Assembly (NCBI GenBank): GCA_016703535.1
Contig: JADJBV010000001.1
Coordinates: 2,108,001 to 2,172,000, forward strand
DNA: 64,000 nt
Reading direction: 5' to 3'
From: Deltaproteobacteria bacterium
GTDB taxonomy: Bacteria; Myxococcota; Kuafuiibacteriia; Kuafuiibacteriales; Kuafuiibacteriaceae
Shown: positions 8,969 to 17,397 of the stretch, piece by piece
How positions within the stretch are numbered: the stretch's first letter is position 1
Layout of the letters: each line of letters starts with the position of its first letter
The notes under the pieces: model-generated
Database searches by the model: none
Told to the model about the DNA's origin: nothing
What the model saw: the letters and a program-made list of their open reading frames with translations, nothing else
Program-made: the position numbers and the translations under genes

Positions 8969-10270
8969 TTGCGCCGCGCCTTCGCCACGGTGGTGCTGGT
9001 CTTCTCGACGACCTTGGCCGTGGTGGCCGGGGCCGCCCCTTCGCCCGGTCCCCCCAAGGCGACAGTCGTCATCTACGGCCAAGACCCGAGCGCCGGCCCC
9101 GCCGAGGAGCTGCGGGCCTTGGTCCGAACTGCGTTGACCAGCGAAGGTGGCGTGACCTTGGTCGACGCCGAGTGGGAGCGCAGTACCTTCGCCTCACCGC
9201 GCCCGGCGTCTTGGCAAGGTAGCCTGCAAAAAGCCCAACGCCTCTTGGCCAAGGCCGAAACTGACCTGCGGGAGTTCGATCTCAAGTCGGCCGAGGCCAA
9301 CATCGCCCAGGTGGCCCAGTCCCTCGAGCCCTACTTGGGCCTGAGAGAGGCGGTCGCCATCGATCGGGAGCGCCTGCACCTGGCGGTGGCCATCGGCCAC
9401 GCCCAACGCAACGAGCCGGAGATCGATCGCCTCTTGGCCGAATACGCGACCCGATATCCAGGGCTCGCGCCGCCCGAAAAGAAGTGGCCGCCCGATCTGT
9501 TCAAGCGCCTGGAGAACGCTGCGCCCAAGGGCAAGACCAAGATCGAGATCAGCGCGGTGCCGGCCGGTGCGGCGTTCGTCGATGGTCGGCCCTACGGCAA
9601 CACCCCAGTGGTCGCCAGCGACGTGCCGCCGGGCCGTCACCGAGTCGAGGTCGAAGCGCCCGGCTGTTTCCCGGCCCAGGTGGTGGTCGACACCAACGGC
9701 CTGAGCCCCACCCCCGTCGCCTTGCAGCCCCTGCCTTCGGTCTCCCTGGCCCTGGCCCGAGCCAAAGCCGAGGTGCCCCTGGATCCGGCGTTGTTGGCGG
9801 AGCTGCGGCGGCTGGCGGGCGGCCAAGCCGACTACTTGGTGTTGGTGTTGAAGAAGAAGGGCACCGCCGTGGAGCTGCGGGCGATCGCCCAAAAGGTGGA
9901 CGACGAGAGCCCTCGCTACGCCGGGGACGCGACGCCGGCCGGCTTGCGCCTGCTGGTCGGTCAATGGCGGAGTTATCGAGAGCGACCGCCCCCCGGCGAC
10001 GGCGGGCCGGTGCCGACTTGGGCCTTCGTGGGCGCAGGCGCCAGCGCGGCCGCGGTCGGCGCCGGTGTGTTGTTGCGGCTGGTCGCGGTCGGCACCGAAA
10101 ACGAGCTGCAGCGCCGGGAGGGGGCCATGACCCAAAGTGAAGCCTACGACCTCCACGATCGGGCCGGCGCCCAAGCCCTCGGCGGCAGCATCTTGATGGG
10201 CGTTGGCCTGATCGCCTTGGGCGGGATCGCCTCTTACGTGGTGTTCAATCTGCAGGAGGACGAACCGTGA
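8969..10270 (+). CDS. Exported PEGA-domain protein of unknown function
   Basis: About 433 residues. The likely start is TTG at 8969, just after AAGGAG at 8960-8965 (a short 3-base spacing); it gives a signal peptide (LRRAFATVVLVFSTTLAVVAGAA). Frame-extended upstream starts would run through hisZ and lack a signal. Residues about 190-250 form a PEGA domain (PAGAAFVDGRPYGNTPV, then VPPGRHRVEVEAPG), a small beta fold often found on surface-associated proteins of Myxococcota. Two hydrophobic segments lie near the C-terminus (about 350-374 and 403-426), so the protein is probably membrane-anchored with the PEGA part in the periplasm. The function is unknown. The next gene starts within its stop codon. 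Confidence 0.75.
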   Translation: MRRAFATVVLVFSTTLAVVAGAAPSPGPPKATVVIYGQDPSAGPAEELRALVRTALTSEGGVTLVDAEWERSTFASPRPASWQGSLQKAQRLLAKAETDLREFDLKSAEANIAQVAQSLEPYLGLREAVAIDRERLHLAVAIGHAQRNEPEIDRLLAEYATRYPGLAPPEKKWPPDLFKRLENAAPKGKTKIEISAVPAGAAFVDGRPYGNTPVVASDVPPGRHRVEVEAPGCFPAQVVVDTNGLSPTPVALQPLPSVSLALARAKAEVPLDPALLAELRRLAGGQADYLVLVLKKKGTAVELRAIAQKVDDESPRYAGDATPAGLRLLVGQWRSYRERPPPGDGGPVPTWAFVGAGASAAAVGAGVLLRLVAVGTENELQRREGAMTQSEAYDLHDRAGAQALGGSILMGVGLIALGGIASYVVFNLQEDEP

Positions 10271-10470
10271 GGCCTGGCCGGTGGTCCTGGTTGATCCTCG
10301 CCCTGAGCGGTTGCCTCGACGGCGTGGAGGTCGAAGGCCAGACCTTCCCTTGCCGACGGGCCAGCGACTGCGTCGAAGGGTACGAGTGCCACCCCACCGA
10401 GTGGATCTGCGTGCCCACCGGCACCAGCGACGCGGGCCCCAACGACGCGGGCCTCAACGACGGCGGCTGA
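10267..10470 (+). CDS. Small Cys-containing lipoprotein, function unknown
   Basis: A 67-residue protein beginning with GTG at 10267, overlapping the stop of the PEGA gene by 4 bases (GTGA). The N-terminus has a short hydrophobic stretch and lipobox (WLILALSGC), predicting a lipoprotein. The mature part has four cysteines in the pattern C-x6-C-x5-C-x7-C (CRRASDCVEGYECHPTEWIC), suggesting two disulfides; such small Cys modules recur in Myxococcota lipoproteins. The end is low complexity (DAGPNDAGLNDGG). Its coupling to the PEGA gene suggests they act together at the envelope. Confidence 0.65.
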   Translation: MRPGRWSWLILALSGCLDGVEVEGQTFPCRRASDCVEGYECHPTEWICVPTGTSDAGPNDAGLNDGG

Positions 10471-10500
10471 ACGTTGAGGAATGGGCGGGGCCGGGACCGG

Positions 10501-10730
10501 GCTTCAAAGCGGGCTTCTGGGGCCCAATTCCTCAGGCTCCTAGGTTCCTGCATTCCTAAGCGGTCTCCAATCCCACCCCTGGCCGCGCCTGCGAGGTCGT
10601 GTCCAGGGCGCCGACAGGCTGAACCGATTAGGAAGCCAGAAAACCAGGAAGAGTCCCGAACAAGCCCGGGCTCCAACGACGCCACGACGCACCTCGAAAC
10701 GCAGCCTAACAGACCGGTATGGGGACCGGG
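10501..10730. repeat. Dispersed palindromic repeat, copy C (left arm shortened)
   Basis: This intergenic stretch closely matches the two tandem elements at 53974-54741. Shared landmarks are the hairpin arms CCTAAGCGGT (10555-10564) and ACCGATTAGG (10623-10632), the flanking TCCTAGGTTCCTGCATTCC, AGGAAGCCAGAAAACCAGGA and the right-end CCTCGAAACGCAGCC. The left outer arm seen in the other copies (CCCAATACCGAT) is missing here, so this copy is truncated. One arm base has changed (C to A), leaving a mismatch. It fills most of the 295-base gap between the small lipoprotein gene and the convergent kinase gene. I see no ORF in it. Confidence 0.85.
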
Positions 10731-10765
10731 CCCCGCGATCCTGGGGCACGCCGCTTGCCGATTCT

Positions 10766-12769
10766 CTATTTGCGGAGATCCATCGTGACCGTGCGGTAAG
10801 CGCCGGCCTTGATGTAGACCACCGTCGACTTGGTCACGCCCGTCTCCTTGTTGCTCAAGGTGATGGTGTGTTTGCCCGCTGGCAACTCGATGCCGGCCTG
10901 GGGGGTCTGGTAGGGCCACGGCTTGCCGTCGATCTTGATCTCGGCCCAGGGCTTGGCGCCCACGTTGAGGAAACCGGCCGGGGCGCTGGCGGGCGGCGGC
11001 GGCGGCCTCCTCCGGGCCGAAGGCGGCGAAGGTGAACGCGCCGGAGGCGGCGGCCGGACCTCGACCGGGGCGGGCGTGGGGTGGGGAGTGGGCCGGACCG
11101 CGACGGCCACCGGCTCCATCCGAAGGGGCGGTGGATCGGGGGCCACCGGCCGGGCCTTCTCCGGCACCTCGGCGGGCGGGGGCAAGGTGATGGTCACCGG
11201 CTCCATCACCTTCCGCTCTTCGACCGGCGCCGCTTCTTTTTGGCTGTCCCGGGTCACGACGAAGGCGACGCCCAAGACCGCCGCCACGACCACGGCGCCG
11301 AAGAGCACCGGCCGCAGGCGGGACGGGGGGTCGCTGCGCATCACCGTGGCCGAGGCCGGTCCCTCGAGGCCGAACCCCGGGGTGGTGACGATCCCGGCCC
11401 GGGTCGCAAGGGGGTTGGTCGCTTCGCTGGCGGTGATCGGCGGCCCAAAAGCGGCGATCGGCTGTGCCGAGGGCTGGCCGACGACGATGCGGGCGGTGTC
11501 CAAGGAGGCGAGCTGACGCGGCGCCGCTTTGGTCGGATCGTCCTCGATGTAGATCGGCGGCACCGGAGCGCTGGGCCCCGAGCTGCGTACGCCCTCCCCT
11601 TCGAAGACCTCCTCTTCGCTGGCGGCGAGGCCATCCCGATGGGCCAAGGCCACGCTCTTGACCTCGGACTGAGAGGCCTCCTCTTCCTGAGAGATCGCCA
11701 CGTTTCGGGCGTCCAAACTTTCGTCGGGCAACACCGAAAACTCGACCACGTCGAAGAGGGCCACCTCCTCCTCTTCTCGGGCGAGTTCGCTCTCTTCTTC
11801 GTGCTTCTCCCAAGAGAAGGTCTCGCTCATGTGGCGAGCCAAGATCTCCTGCCCCTGCTCGAGGAGGCCCACCTTGCTGAGGTATTCGCCAATGGCGTCG
11901 GACAAGGCCCCGGCGTCTCGGTAGCGACGGGCTTTGTCCTTGGCCAAGCAGCGGGCCAAGATCCGATCGACCTCCTTCGGGATGTGTCGGTTGGCCCGGG
12001 ACGGCGGCACGGGCCGCAGGGACTGGACCCGCTCCAAGGTGGCGATCGGGTTCTGGGCCCGGAAGCAGTTGACCCCGGTCAACAATTCGTAAAGTACGGT
12101 CCCGAAAGAGAAGACGTCGCTCCGGGCGTCGATCTCTTCGCCCAAGGTCTGCTCCGGCGACATGTACGCGAACTTGCCGCGCAACGTCCCGGTCTGGGTG
12201 TGGACCCCTTGGGTCTCGTTGATCCGGGCCACGCCAAAGTCCAGGACCTTGACCGCCCCGTCGTAGCCGATCATCACGTTGCCCGGGCTGACGTCCCGGT
12301 GGACGATGCCGTAGCTGCGCCCGCTATCGGGATCGACCAGCCCATGGGCGTGGCCCAGACCCGCCGCAGCCTTGAAGCCAATGTAAAGGCCGAGCTCCAT
12401 CGGGAGCTGCTCCCGGCCGGTCTTTTCGTCCTGGAGCAGGTGGGAGAGGTCCCGGCCCCGCAGGTACTCCATGGCCAAAAACGGCCGGCCCATTTCGGTG
12501 CCGTGTTCGTAGAGGGGGACCACGTTGTCGTGGGTCAACTTCTCGGCGATCCGGGCCTCCCGCTCGAAGAGCCGGGACCGGAGCTCCTCGTGCCCGAGGC
12601 TGGAGCGCATCATCTTCAGGGCGACCCAGCGGGACTCGGCCCGGGAGCGGGCGCGATAGATCTCGGCCATGCCGCCTCGGGCGATCCGTCGGGTGATCAG
12701 GTAATGGCCAAAGGCCACCGGCGATCGGGCGGTCGTCATGCCTCGCGCAGCAGTCGCAGGCGCCCGCAT
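10766..12769 (-). CDS. Membrane-bound Ser/Thr protein kinase with PEGA-like C-terminus
   Basis: A 667-residue Hanks-type kinase. The cytoplasmic kinase domain (about residues 20-290) has the glycine loop IARGGMAEIY, the ATP-binding lysine in WVALKMM, catalytic HRDVSPGN near 156, DFG near 174 and YMSPEQ, so it looks active. An acidic linker follows, with one membrane helix at about 485-506 (VLFGAVVVAAVLGVAFVV). Outside the membrane a Pro-rich stretch leads to a PEGA-like module from about 596 (FLNVGAKPWAEIKIDGKPW). This layout suggests an envelope sensor. The start may be 12769 or the internal ATG at 12739, which removes ten residues. The substrate is unknown; nearby FHA and PP2C proteins could be in the same network. 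Confidence 0.92.
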   Translation of the reverse strand: MRAPATAARGMTTARSPVAFGHYLITRRIARGGMAEIYRARSRAESRWVALKMMRSSLGHEELRSRLFEREARIAEKLTHDNVVPLYEHGTEMGRPFLAMEYLRGRDLSHLLQDEKTGREQLPMELGLYIGFKAAAGLGHAHGLVDPDSGRSYGIVHRDVSPGNVMIGYDGAVKVLDFGVARINETQGVHTQTGTLRGKFAYMSPEQTLGEEIDARSDVFSFGTVLYELLTGVNCFRAQNPIATLERVQSLRPVPPSRANRHIPKEVDRILARCLAKDKARRYRDAGALSDAIGEYLSKVGLLEQGQEILARHMSETFSWEKHEEESELAREEEEVALFDVVEFSVLPDESLDARNVAISQEEEASQSEVKSVALAHRDGLAASEEEVFEGEGVRSSGPSAPVPPIYIEDDPTKAAPRQLASLDTARIVVGQPSAQPIAAFGPPITASEATNPLATRAGIVTTPGFGLEGPASATVMRSDPPSRLRPVLFGAVVVAAVLGVAFVVTRDSQKEAAPVEERKVMEPVTITLPPPAEVPEKARPVAPDPPPLRMEPVAVAVRPTPHPTPAPVEVRPPPPARSPSPPSARRRPPPPPASAPAGFLNVGAKPWAEIKIDGKPWPYQTPQAGIELPAGKHTITLSNKETGVTKSTVVYIKAGAYRTVTMDLRK

Positions 12770-12924
12770 CGTAAAAACCCCACTTACAGCAAGGGCGCGC
12801 CCCTAGGGTACGCGGTCCCTACCGATACGTCTACCCGGTCCGTCGCCGGTGTCCCTCGAACTCCTTGAGTGTATCGGGGGTTGGGCCCGGACTGTCCACT
12901 CTCCTGTGGCCGAGGGACCCCATT

Positions 12925-14475
12925 TCAGGGCCCGACTGAGGCATCCAGGCGCCAGGCCTCGGCGTTCCAGGTCGTGGGTCCGGCGCCGGTCGGCTGGAAC
13001 CCGGTCAGGCGTCGGGGTCGGATGGTGACCTCTTCGCGAAAGGCTAAGGGGATCACCGGAAGTTCGGCCAGGGCGGCGAACTCGGCCTGGGCCACCTTTT
13101 CGGCCCAAAGGACCGGGTCCATGGTCTCGGCGGCGGCGTCGAGGGCCTGGTCGACGGCCGCCGACCGGAGGCCCATCGCGTTTTGACGCCCTTGGGAGTG
13201 GAGCAAAGAGCGCCCATCCCAGTCCGGCCGAGACCGCCAGTTGTAGAGCACCAGGCCCGCCTGACTCCGGGCCTCCATCCTCTCGATCAGGACCTTGGAC
13301 GGCAGGGGCTCCAACTCCACCGGCAGGCCGATCTTTTGGAGCTGGGCCGCCACGTAGGTCGCGGCCCGCTCGGCGCCTGGGTTGCCGGCCCCAAATTGGA
13401 GGCGGAGGGGGGTGTCACTCGGGGTGGCGGCCATGACCCGGGCCTTGGCTCCTTCCAGGTCGAGGGGCGTCGGGGCCCGGGGGCGGTGGGCCGGGTGCCG
13501 GGGCGGGAAGAGGCCCGCGGCCGGGACCCCGTGCCCGCCGTAGACCAGCTGGATCAACACCGACCGATCGATCGCCCGATCGATCGCCTCTCGTACGCCC
13601 CGCTGGGCCAACCAAGGATCATCGAGGCGCAGCTCCAGGTGGAGCCAGGCCCCGGACCCGCTCCACTCGACGATCCGTTCGGGCAAAAGCCGCGCCTTCA
13701 GCGCCTCGGCCCGCTCGAGCGACAAGCCCGAGCCAGTGACGGTGCCGTCGATCTCCCCGGCCAACAGCCCCGCCTCCAACGCGTCTTCGCTGGTGTAGAA
13801 GCGGAACTGGATCCGATCGAGGCCCGGCTTTTGGCCCGCCCAGTGGGGGTTGGCTTCAACGGTGAGCTGCCGGCCTGGGCTCCACGACTGCAAACGGAAC
13901 GGGCCGCTGCCCACCACCTGGGTCTTGCCGAAGCCCCGGAAGACGCCGGCGCTCGGGATCGGCGGATAAGCGTGGGCCGGCAAGATCGCGTGGACCCGGG
14001 GCGCCCGAAAGTCGGCGTAGGGCCCTTGCCACACCACCGTCAGTTCGGTCGGTGAGGTGGCCCGCAACTCGCGCACCTTCATCGCCACCGGATGGGAGAG
14101 GGTCGGCAACTCGGGCCGCAGCTCCAGGCGCCAACCAAACTCCAGATCTTGGGCGCTGAGGGGGTGCCCGTCGGACCAAAGGAGCCCGGGGCGCAGGCGC
14201 CAATTCACCCGAGGGCCGGCGCTGCTGGTCTCGACCCGGGGCAACTCGGCCGCCAGGCTGGGGACGAGGCGCCAGTCGGCGTCGAGTTCGGTCAGATCCC
14301 GAAACAGGAGCCGCATGATCTCCAGGCCGCTCGCCGACTGAGTGAAAGCGGGATCGATGGTGTCGGGCTCTTGGGTGGTGCCCAGGATCAACACCGCCGG
14401 ATCCCGAGGTGCGGGCTCGCAGCTCCGCCCCGAACACGCGGTGAAGAGCAGACAGGTCCAGACCCAACGCGCCAC
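12925..14475 (-). CDS. ABC transporter substrate-binding lipoprotein, family 5 (peptide type)
   Basis: About 516 residues, starting at GTG 14475, which has AGGA six bases upstream and gives a signal with lipobox (CLLFTAC). The frame stays open to 14814, but the upstream part is not protein-like. Family-5 features follow: VLILGTTQEPDTIDPAFTQSASGLEIMRLLF near the N-terminus, WRLRPGLLWSDGHPLSAQDLEF, and the C-terminal pattern ERAATYVAAQLQKIGLPVELE. Proteins of this type deliver peptides, nickel or opines to permeases like the DppB/C pair at 5974-7784. It is separated from them by about 5 kb and no ATPase is present, so pairing is only plausible. Confidence 0.88.
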   Translation of the reverse strand: MARWVWTCLLFTACSGRSCEPAPRDPAVLILGTTQEPDTIDPAFTQSASGLEIMRLLFRDLTELDADWRLVPSLAAELPRVETSSAGPRVNWRLRPGLLWSDGHPLSAQDLEFGWRLELRPELPTLSHPVAMKVRELRATSPTELTVVWQGPYADFRAPRVHAILPAHAYPPIPSAGVFRGFGKTQVVGSGPFRLQSWSPGRQLTVEANPHWAGQKPGLDRIQFRFYTSEDALEAGLLAGEIDGTVTGSGLSLERAEALKARLLPERIVEWSGSGAWLHLELRLDDPWLAQRGVREAIDRAIDRSVLIQLVYGGHGVPAAGLFPPRHPAHRPRAPTPLDLEGAKARVMAATPSDTPLRLQFGAGNPGAERAATYVAAQLQKIGLPVELEPLPSKVLIERMEARSQAGLVLYNWRSRPDWDGRSLLHSQGRQNAMGLRSAAVDQALDAAAETMDPVLWAEKVAQAEFAALAELPVIPLAFREEVTIRPRRLTGFQPTGAGPTTWNAEAWRLDASVGP

Positions 14476-14523
14476 GAGGGATCCTATTGCTGGGCGAGAG
14501 GGTCCGGGCAACACTCGCGGCCC

Positions 14524-15144
14524 ATGAGTCGCGGCTGGGCCCAGATCCTCGCCGGGGCCTGGCTCGGGACTTGGGGCAACCTGGCCGAGGCCCACGTCTT
14601 CGAACACCCGAAGATCCTGCGGGTCGGCCTGCAGCCGGATCGGCTGTTGGTTTCGGTGACCTACGATCTGAACCCGGGCCGCCAGTCCCTCGAGGCTCGG
14701 GGGCTCTTCGATCGCAATCAAGACGGAACCTTGGATCCCGAAGAGCAAGTGAAACTGGCCAAGTTCCTCGAGGACAGCGCGATGCTCTTCCTGAAGGTGA
14801 AGATCGGGGGCCAAGCGGTCCGATTGGAACGACTTGAGGCCTCACCCCACCAACTGGATCGCCCGAGCGGCTCCAGCGAAAGCCTGGGGATCAGCTTGTT
14901 GTACGCCGCACCCCTCCCGCCCGAGGGGGGGGTGCTCGAGCTCGAGGATCGGGATCGGGACAAACAAAAACACGTGCCGGTGGTGGTGGACCTGGCGCCC
15001 ACCTGGCGGGTGGCCCTCGCCTCCCAGGGGGAGTTGTCGAACGCCACCCACCAAATCCAGCGGGTGATGTTGTCGGCGGGGTCGCCCCTTCGCTTGCAGG
15101 TCGAGCGCCGGGAGAACAGCCCACCTGCCCCCAACTTGAAATGA
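14524..15144 (+). CDS. Exported protein with an EF-hand-like calcium loop
   Basis: A 206-residue protein, function unknown. The start at 14524 gives a hydrophobic N-terminus ending in AEA, a possible signal peptide (AQILAGAWLGTWGNLAEA). The mature part contains DRNQDGTLDPEE, which fits a canonical 12-residue EF-hand calcium loop (D at 1, 3, 5 and E at 12). Around it is a beta-rich region with sequence VGLQPDRLLVSVTYDLNPG. It is divergent from the solute-binding gene with 48 bases between starts. The stop overlaps a possible upstream ATG of the response regulator (ATGA at 15141-15144), so the two could be coupled. Confidence 0.65.
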   Translation: MSRGWAQILAGAWLGTWGNLAEAHVFEHPKILRVGLQPDRLLVSVTYDLNPGRQSLEARGLFDRNQDGTLDPEEQVKLAKFLEDSAMLFLKVKIGGQAVRLERLEASPHQLDRPSGSSESLGISLLYAAPLPPEGGVLELEDRDRDKQKHVPVVVDLAPTWRVALASQGELSNATHQIQRVMLSAGSPLRLQVERRENSPPAPNLK

Positions 15145-15182
15145 GGGCTGGCCCGTGTTACCGCCCCAATGAAGTCCGGCAC

Positions 15183-16394
15183 ATGGGCAAGACCATCCTC
15201 GTCGCCGACGACAGCAAGACGATCCGGCGCGTCGTCGAAATCACCTTCCAGACCACCGGCTTCAAGGTGGTCACGGCCGCCGATGGCGCCGAAGCCCTGG
15301 CACGAGCCCAAGAGCTGAAGCCCGACCTGGTGTTGGCCGACGTCGGCATGCCTGGGACCGACGGTTATCAGCTCTGCGCGCAGCTGAAGTCGGGCCCGAA
15401 CACCCAGCAGATCCCGGTGGTGTTGTTGGCCGGGGCCTTCGAGGCCTACGACGAGGCCCGGGGCCGAGGCGCCAGCGCCCACATCAAGAAGCCCTTCGAC
15501 AGCCAGGCGTTGATCAGCCTGGTGCGGGACACGATCGGCCTCGGCGCCGAAAGCGACGTTCCCCTTTCCTTCGCGGCGACGTTGGCCAAACGCAACGATC
15601 CGTCGCCGCCGCCGGCCCCCAAGCCCGTGGCTCCGGCGTTTTCGCCGCCGCCCGCGCCTCTGCCCCCGCCGGCACCGCCGGTGGCGGCCGCGCCGATCCC
15701 GCCCTTCGCGCCGCCGAGCCCGCCGAGCAGCTCGCCCTTCGGGGCGCCGGCTCGGGCGTCGTCGACGGACCTCAACGCCGTCGCCCGCCCCTTCGCCGCG
15801 CCGCCGACGCCCGCGCCGCCCGCACCTGCGCCGCCCCCGCGATCGCCGCCCCCGCCCTTCACCCCGCAGCCGACCGGGCCCTTGCCCTCCTTTGGCGGCG
15901 CCCCCAAGGCGTTCACCAAGCCGAGCGCGGACCTGGTCTTCGAGGAGCCGGAGGAGATCGAAGACGCGGAGCTGGTGGACGACGACGGCACCGGCCCGAT
16001 CGGCGGCCCGACCCTCGAGCCCCCGACACCCCCCGACGGTCGGCCCCGAACCAACGTCGACGTCTGGGCCCTGGCGGACTCCTTGCCGCCCGCCGCCGCC
16101 CAACGGGCCGGCATCGCCTCGGTCGACATCGAGGACGACTTCGCGCCGCCCCCCAAAGCGCCGCCGCCCCGGGCCCCCGCCGACGCGGCCGTCGCCCAGG
16201 TCGCCCGAGGTTTGGCCGAACGAGCGGCCCCGGCCCTCGCTCAAACCGCCAGCCTGATGGTCCCCGGCCTCTCGAATGAGCAGCTGGTGCAGATCGCCCG
16301 GGAGGTGATCGAAAAGATCGCCTGGGAGGTCGTGCCCGATCTCGCCGAAGTGATCATCAAGGCCGAGCTCAAGCGCCTCACCGAAGAGGAGTAG
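15183..16394 (+). CDS. Response regulator with receiver domain, Pro-rich linker and conserved C-terminal helix
   Basis: About 403 residues from ATG 15183; an in-frame ATG at 15141 would add 14 residues. Residues 4-115 are a receiver domain: acidic pair D9-D10, phosphoacceptor D53 in LADVGMPG and lysine in HIKKPF. The usual Thr/Ser of the fourth strand is Ala (LLAGAF), which I recall from a Myxococcota subgroup. A Pro/Ala-rich linker of about 180 residues follows. The C-terminus carries VIEKIAWEVVPDLAEVIIKA, a helix known from deltaproteobacterial response regulators. There is no DNA-binding or enzymatic output domain, so output is probably by protein contact. No kinase gene is adjacent. Confidence 0.85.
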   Translation: MGKTILVADDSKTIRRVVEITFQTTGFKVVTAADGAEALARAQELKPDLVLADVGMPGTDGYQLCAQLKSGPNTQQIPVVLLAGAFEAYDEARGRGASAHIKKPFDSQALISLVRDTIGLGAESDVPLSFAATLAKRNDPSPPPAPKPVAPAFSPPPAPLPPPAPPVAAAPIPPFAPPSPPSSSPFGAPARASSTDLNAVARPFAAPPTPAPPAPAPPPRSPPPPFTPQPTGPLPSFGGAPKAFTKPSADLVFEEPEEIEDAELVDDDGTGPIGGPTLEPPTPPDGRPRTNVDVWALADSLPPAAAQRAGIASVDIEDDFAPPPKAPPPRAPADAAVAQVARGLAERAAPALAQTASLMVPGLSNEQLVQIAREVIEKIAWEVVPDLAEVIIKAELKRLTEEE

Positions 16395-16481
16395 CGCCTC
16401 GACCGGGTCAAGCGGAGCGGGTCCCTGCCGCAACCCCAAAATCCTCGGAACCCACGACGCCCTTCGGTTGTCCAGGCCCGG

Positions 16482-17243
16482 GTGCCACCCCATTCACCCT
16501 GGCCCTTCCTTGGCCTGACCTTCTTGTTCACCGGGTTGGCCCAAGCGCCCTTCGTGTTGGTCCGGCTCGGCCTGATCTCGATGCCGCTCGAGTCGACCAT
16601 GGCCCCCTTGGCGCTGGCGGCGGTGATGCCGAGCTTGGTGGCCTTGTCCTTGGCCACGCTGCATGGAGGCTGGAGAGGCCTCCGTGAGGCCGGGCGCCTG
16701 GGGCCTTTTCGATCGTCGACCTTCGGGTGGCTGTTGTTGGCCTTGGGCCTGCCAACGGCCCTCCACCTGCTGGCGGCCGCGCCCCTCGGGCGCATCCAAC
16801 TTTATCCGCCGCTGCTCCCCGAGCAGGTGGCGATCGCCGTATTGGCGCCCCTCGGCGAAGAGTACGGATGGCGCGGGCACCTGCTGCCACGGTTGGAGAC
16901 TCGCTACCGCCCCTTCACCGCGGCGATCGTCGTGGGCCTCGTTTGGTCCCTGTGGCACGCCCCGACCTGGCTGTTGCCCGAGGTCCCCTGGTGGACCGGC
17001 CCCCAGTCGACGATCTTGATCGTGGGCCTGAGCGTCTTGTTCTCTCGCTTGTGGCACGGCGCGAAGGGCAACCTGCTGATCCCGATCGGCGCCCACCTGG
17101 GCCTGCACCTGGACAACGTCTCTCGGAGCGGCGACGCCCCGGTTCTTTGGGCCACCACCGCCGTGACGGCGGCCTTGGCCTCCTGGTTGTGCCTGCGGGA
17201 TCCCCAGCTCGGACGGGCCCGGTCAGGTGCGCTTGGCCGCTGA
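16482..17243 (+). CDS. CPBP-family intramembrane metalloprotease
   Basis: A 253-residue, multi-helix membrane protein starting at GTG 16482. The Abi/CPBP glutamic protease signatures are all present in order: EEYGWRGHLLPRL (EExxxR), WSLWHAPTWLLP (second motif with His) and GAHLGLHLDN (third His). The family includes Rce1-type CAAX proteases and many bacterial proteins linked to bacteriocin self-protection. It stands alone here, 87 bases after the response regulator and 154 before the HELGH gene. A link with the nearby toxin-like gene is possible but not shown. Confidence 0.9.
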   Translation: MPPHSPWPFLGLTFLFTGLAQAPFVLVRLGLISMPLESTMAPLALAAVMPSLVALSLATLHGGWRGLREAGRLGPFRSSTFGWLLLALGLPTALHLLAAAPLGRIQLYPPLLPEQVAIAVLAPLGEEYGWRGHLLPRLETRYRPFTAAIVVGLVWSLWHAPTWLLPEVPWWTGPQSTILIVGLSVLFSRLWHGAKGNLLIPIGAHLGLHLDNVSRSGDAPVLWATTAVTAALASWLCLRDPQLGRARSGALGR

Positions 17244-17397
17244 CCTTTCGGCCAGGCCAAAGCGTATCGATCGACGCCGACTGTGACCCCGGCGACTCCC
17301 GGCACGGCGTTGATCGCCTTAGGCTAGGCGGGCGGCAAGGACGCCGCGACCGTGAGGGCCGCCCCCGGCCCCTTTCCAGGACGAGAGGTTCAGAACC

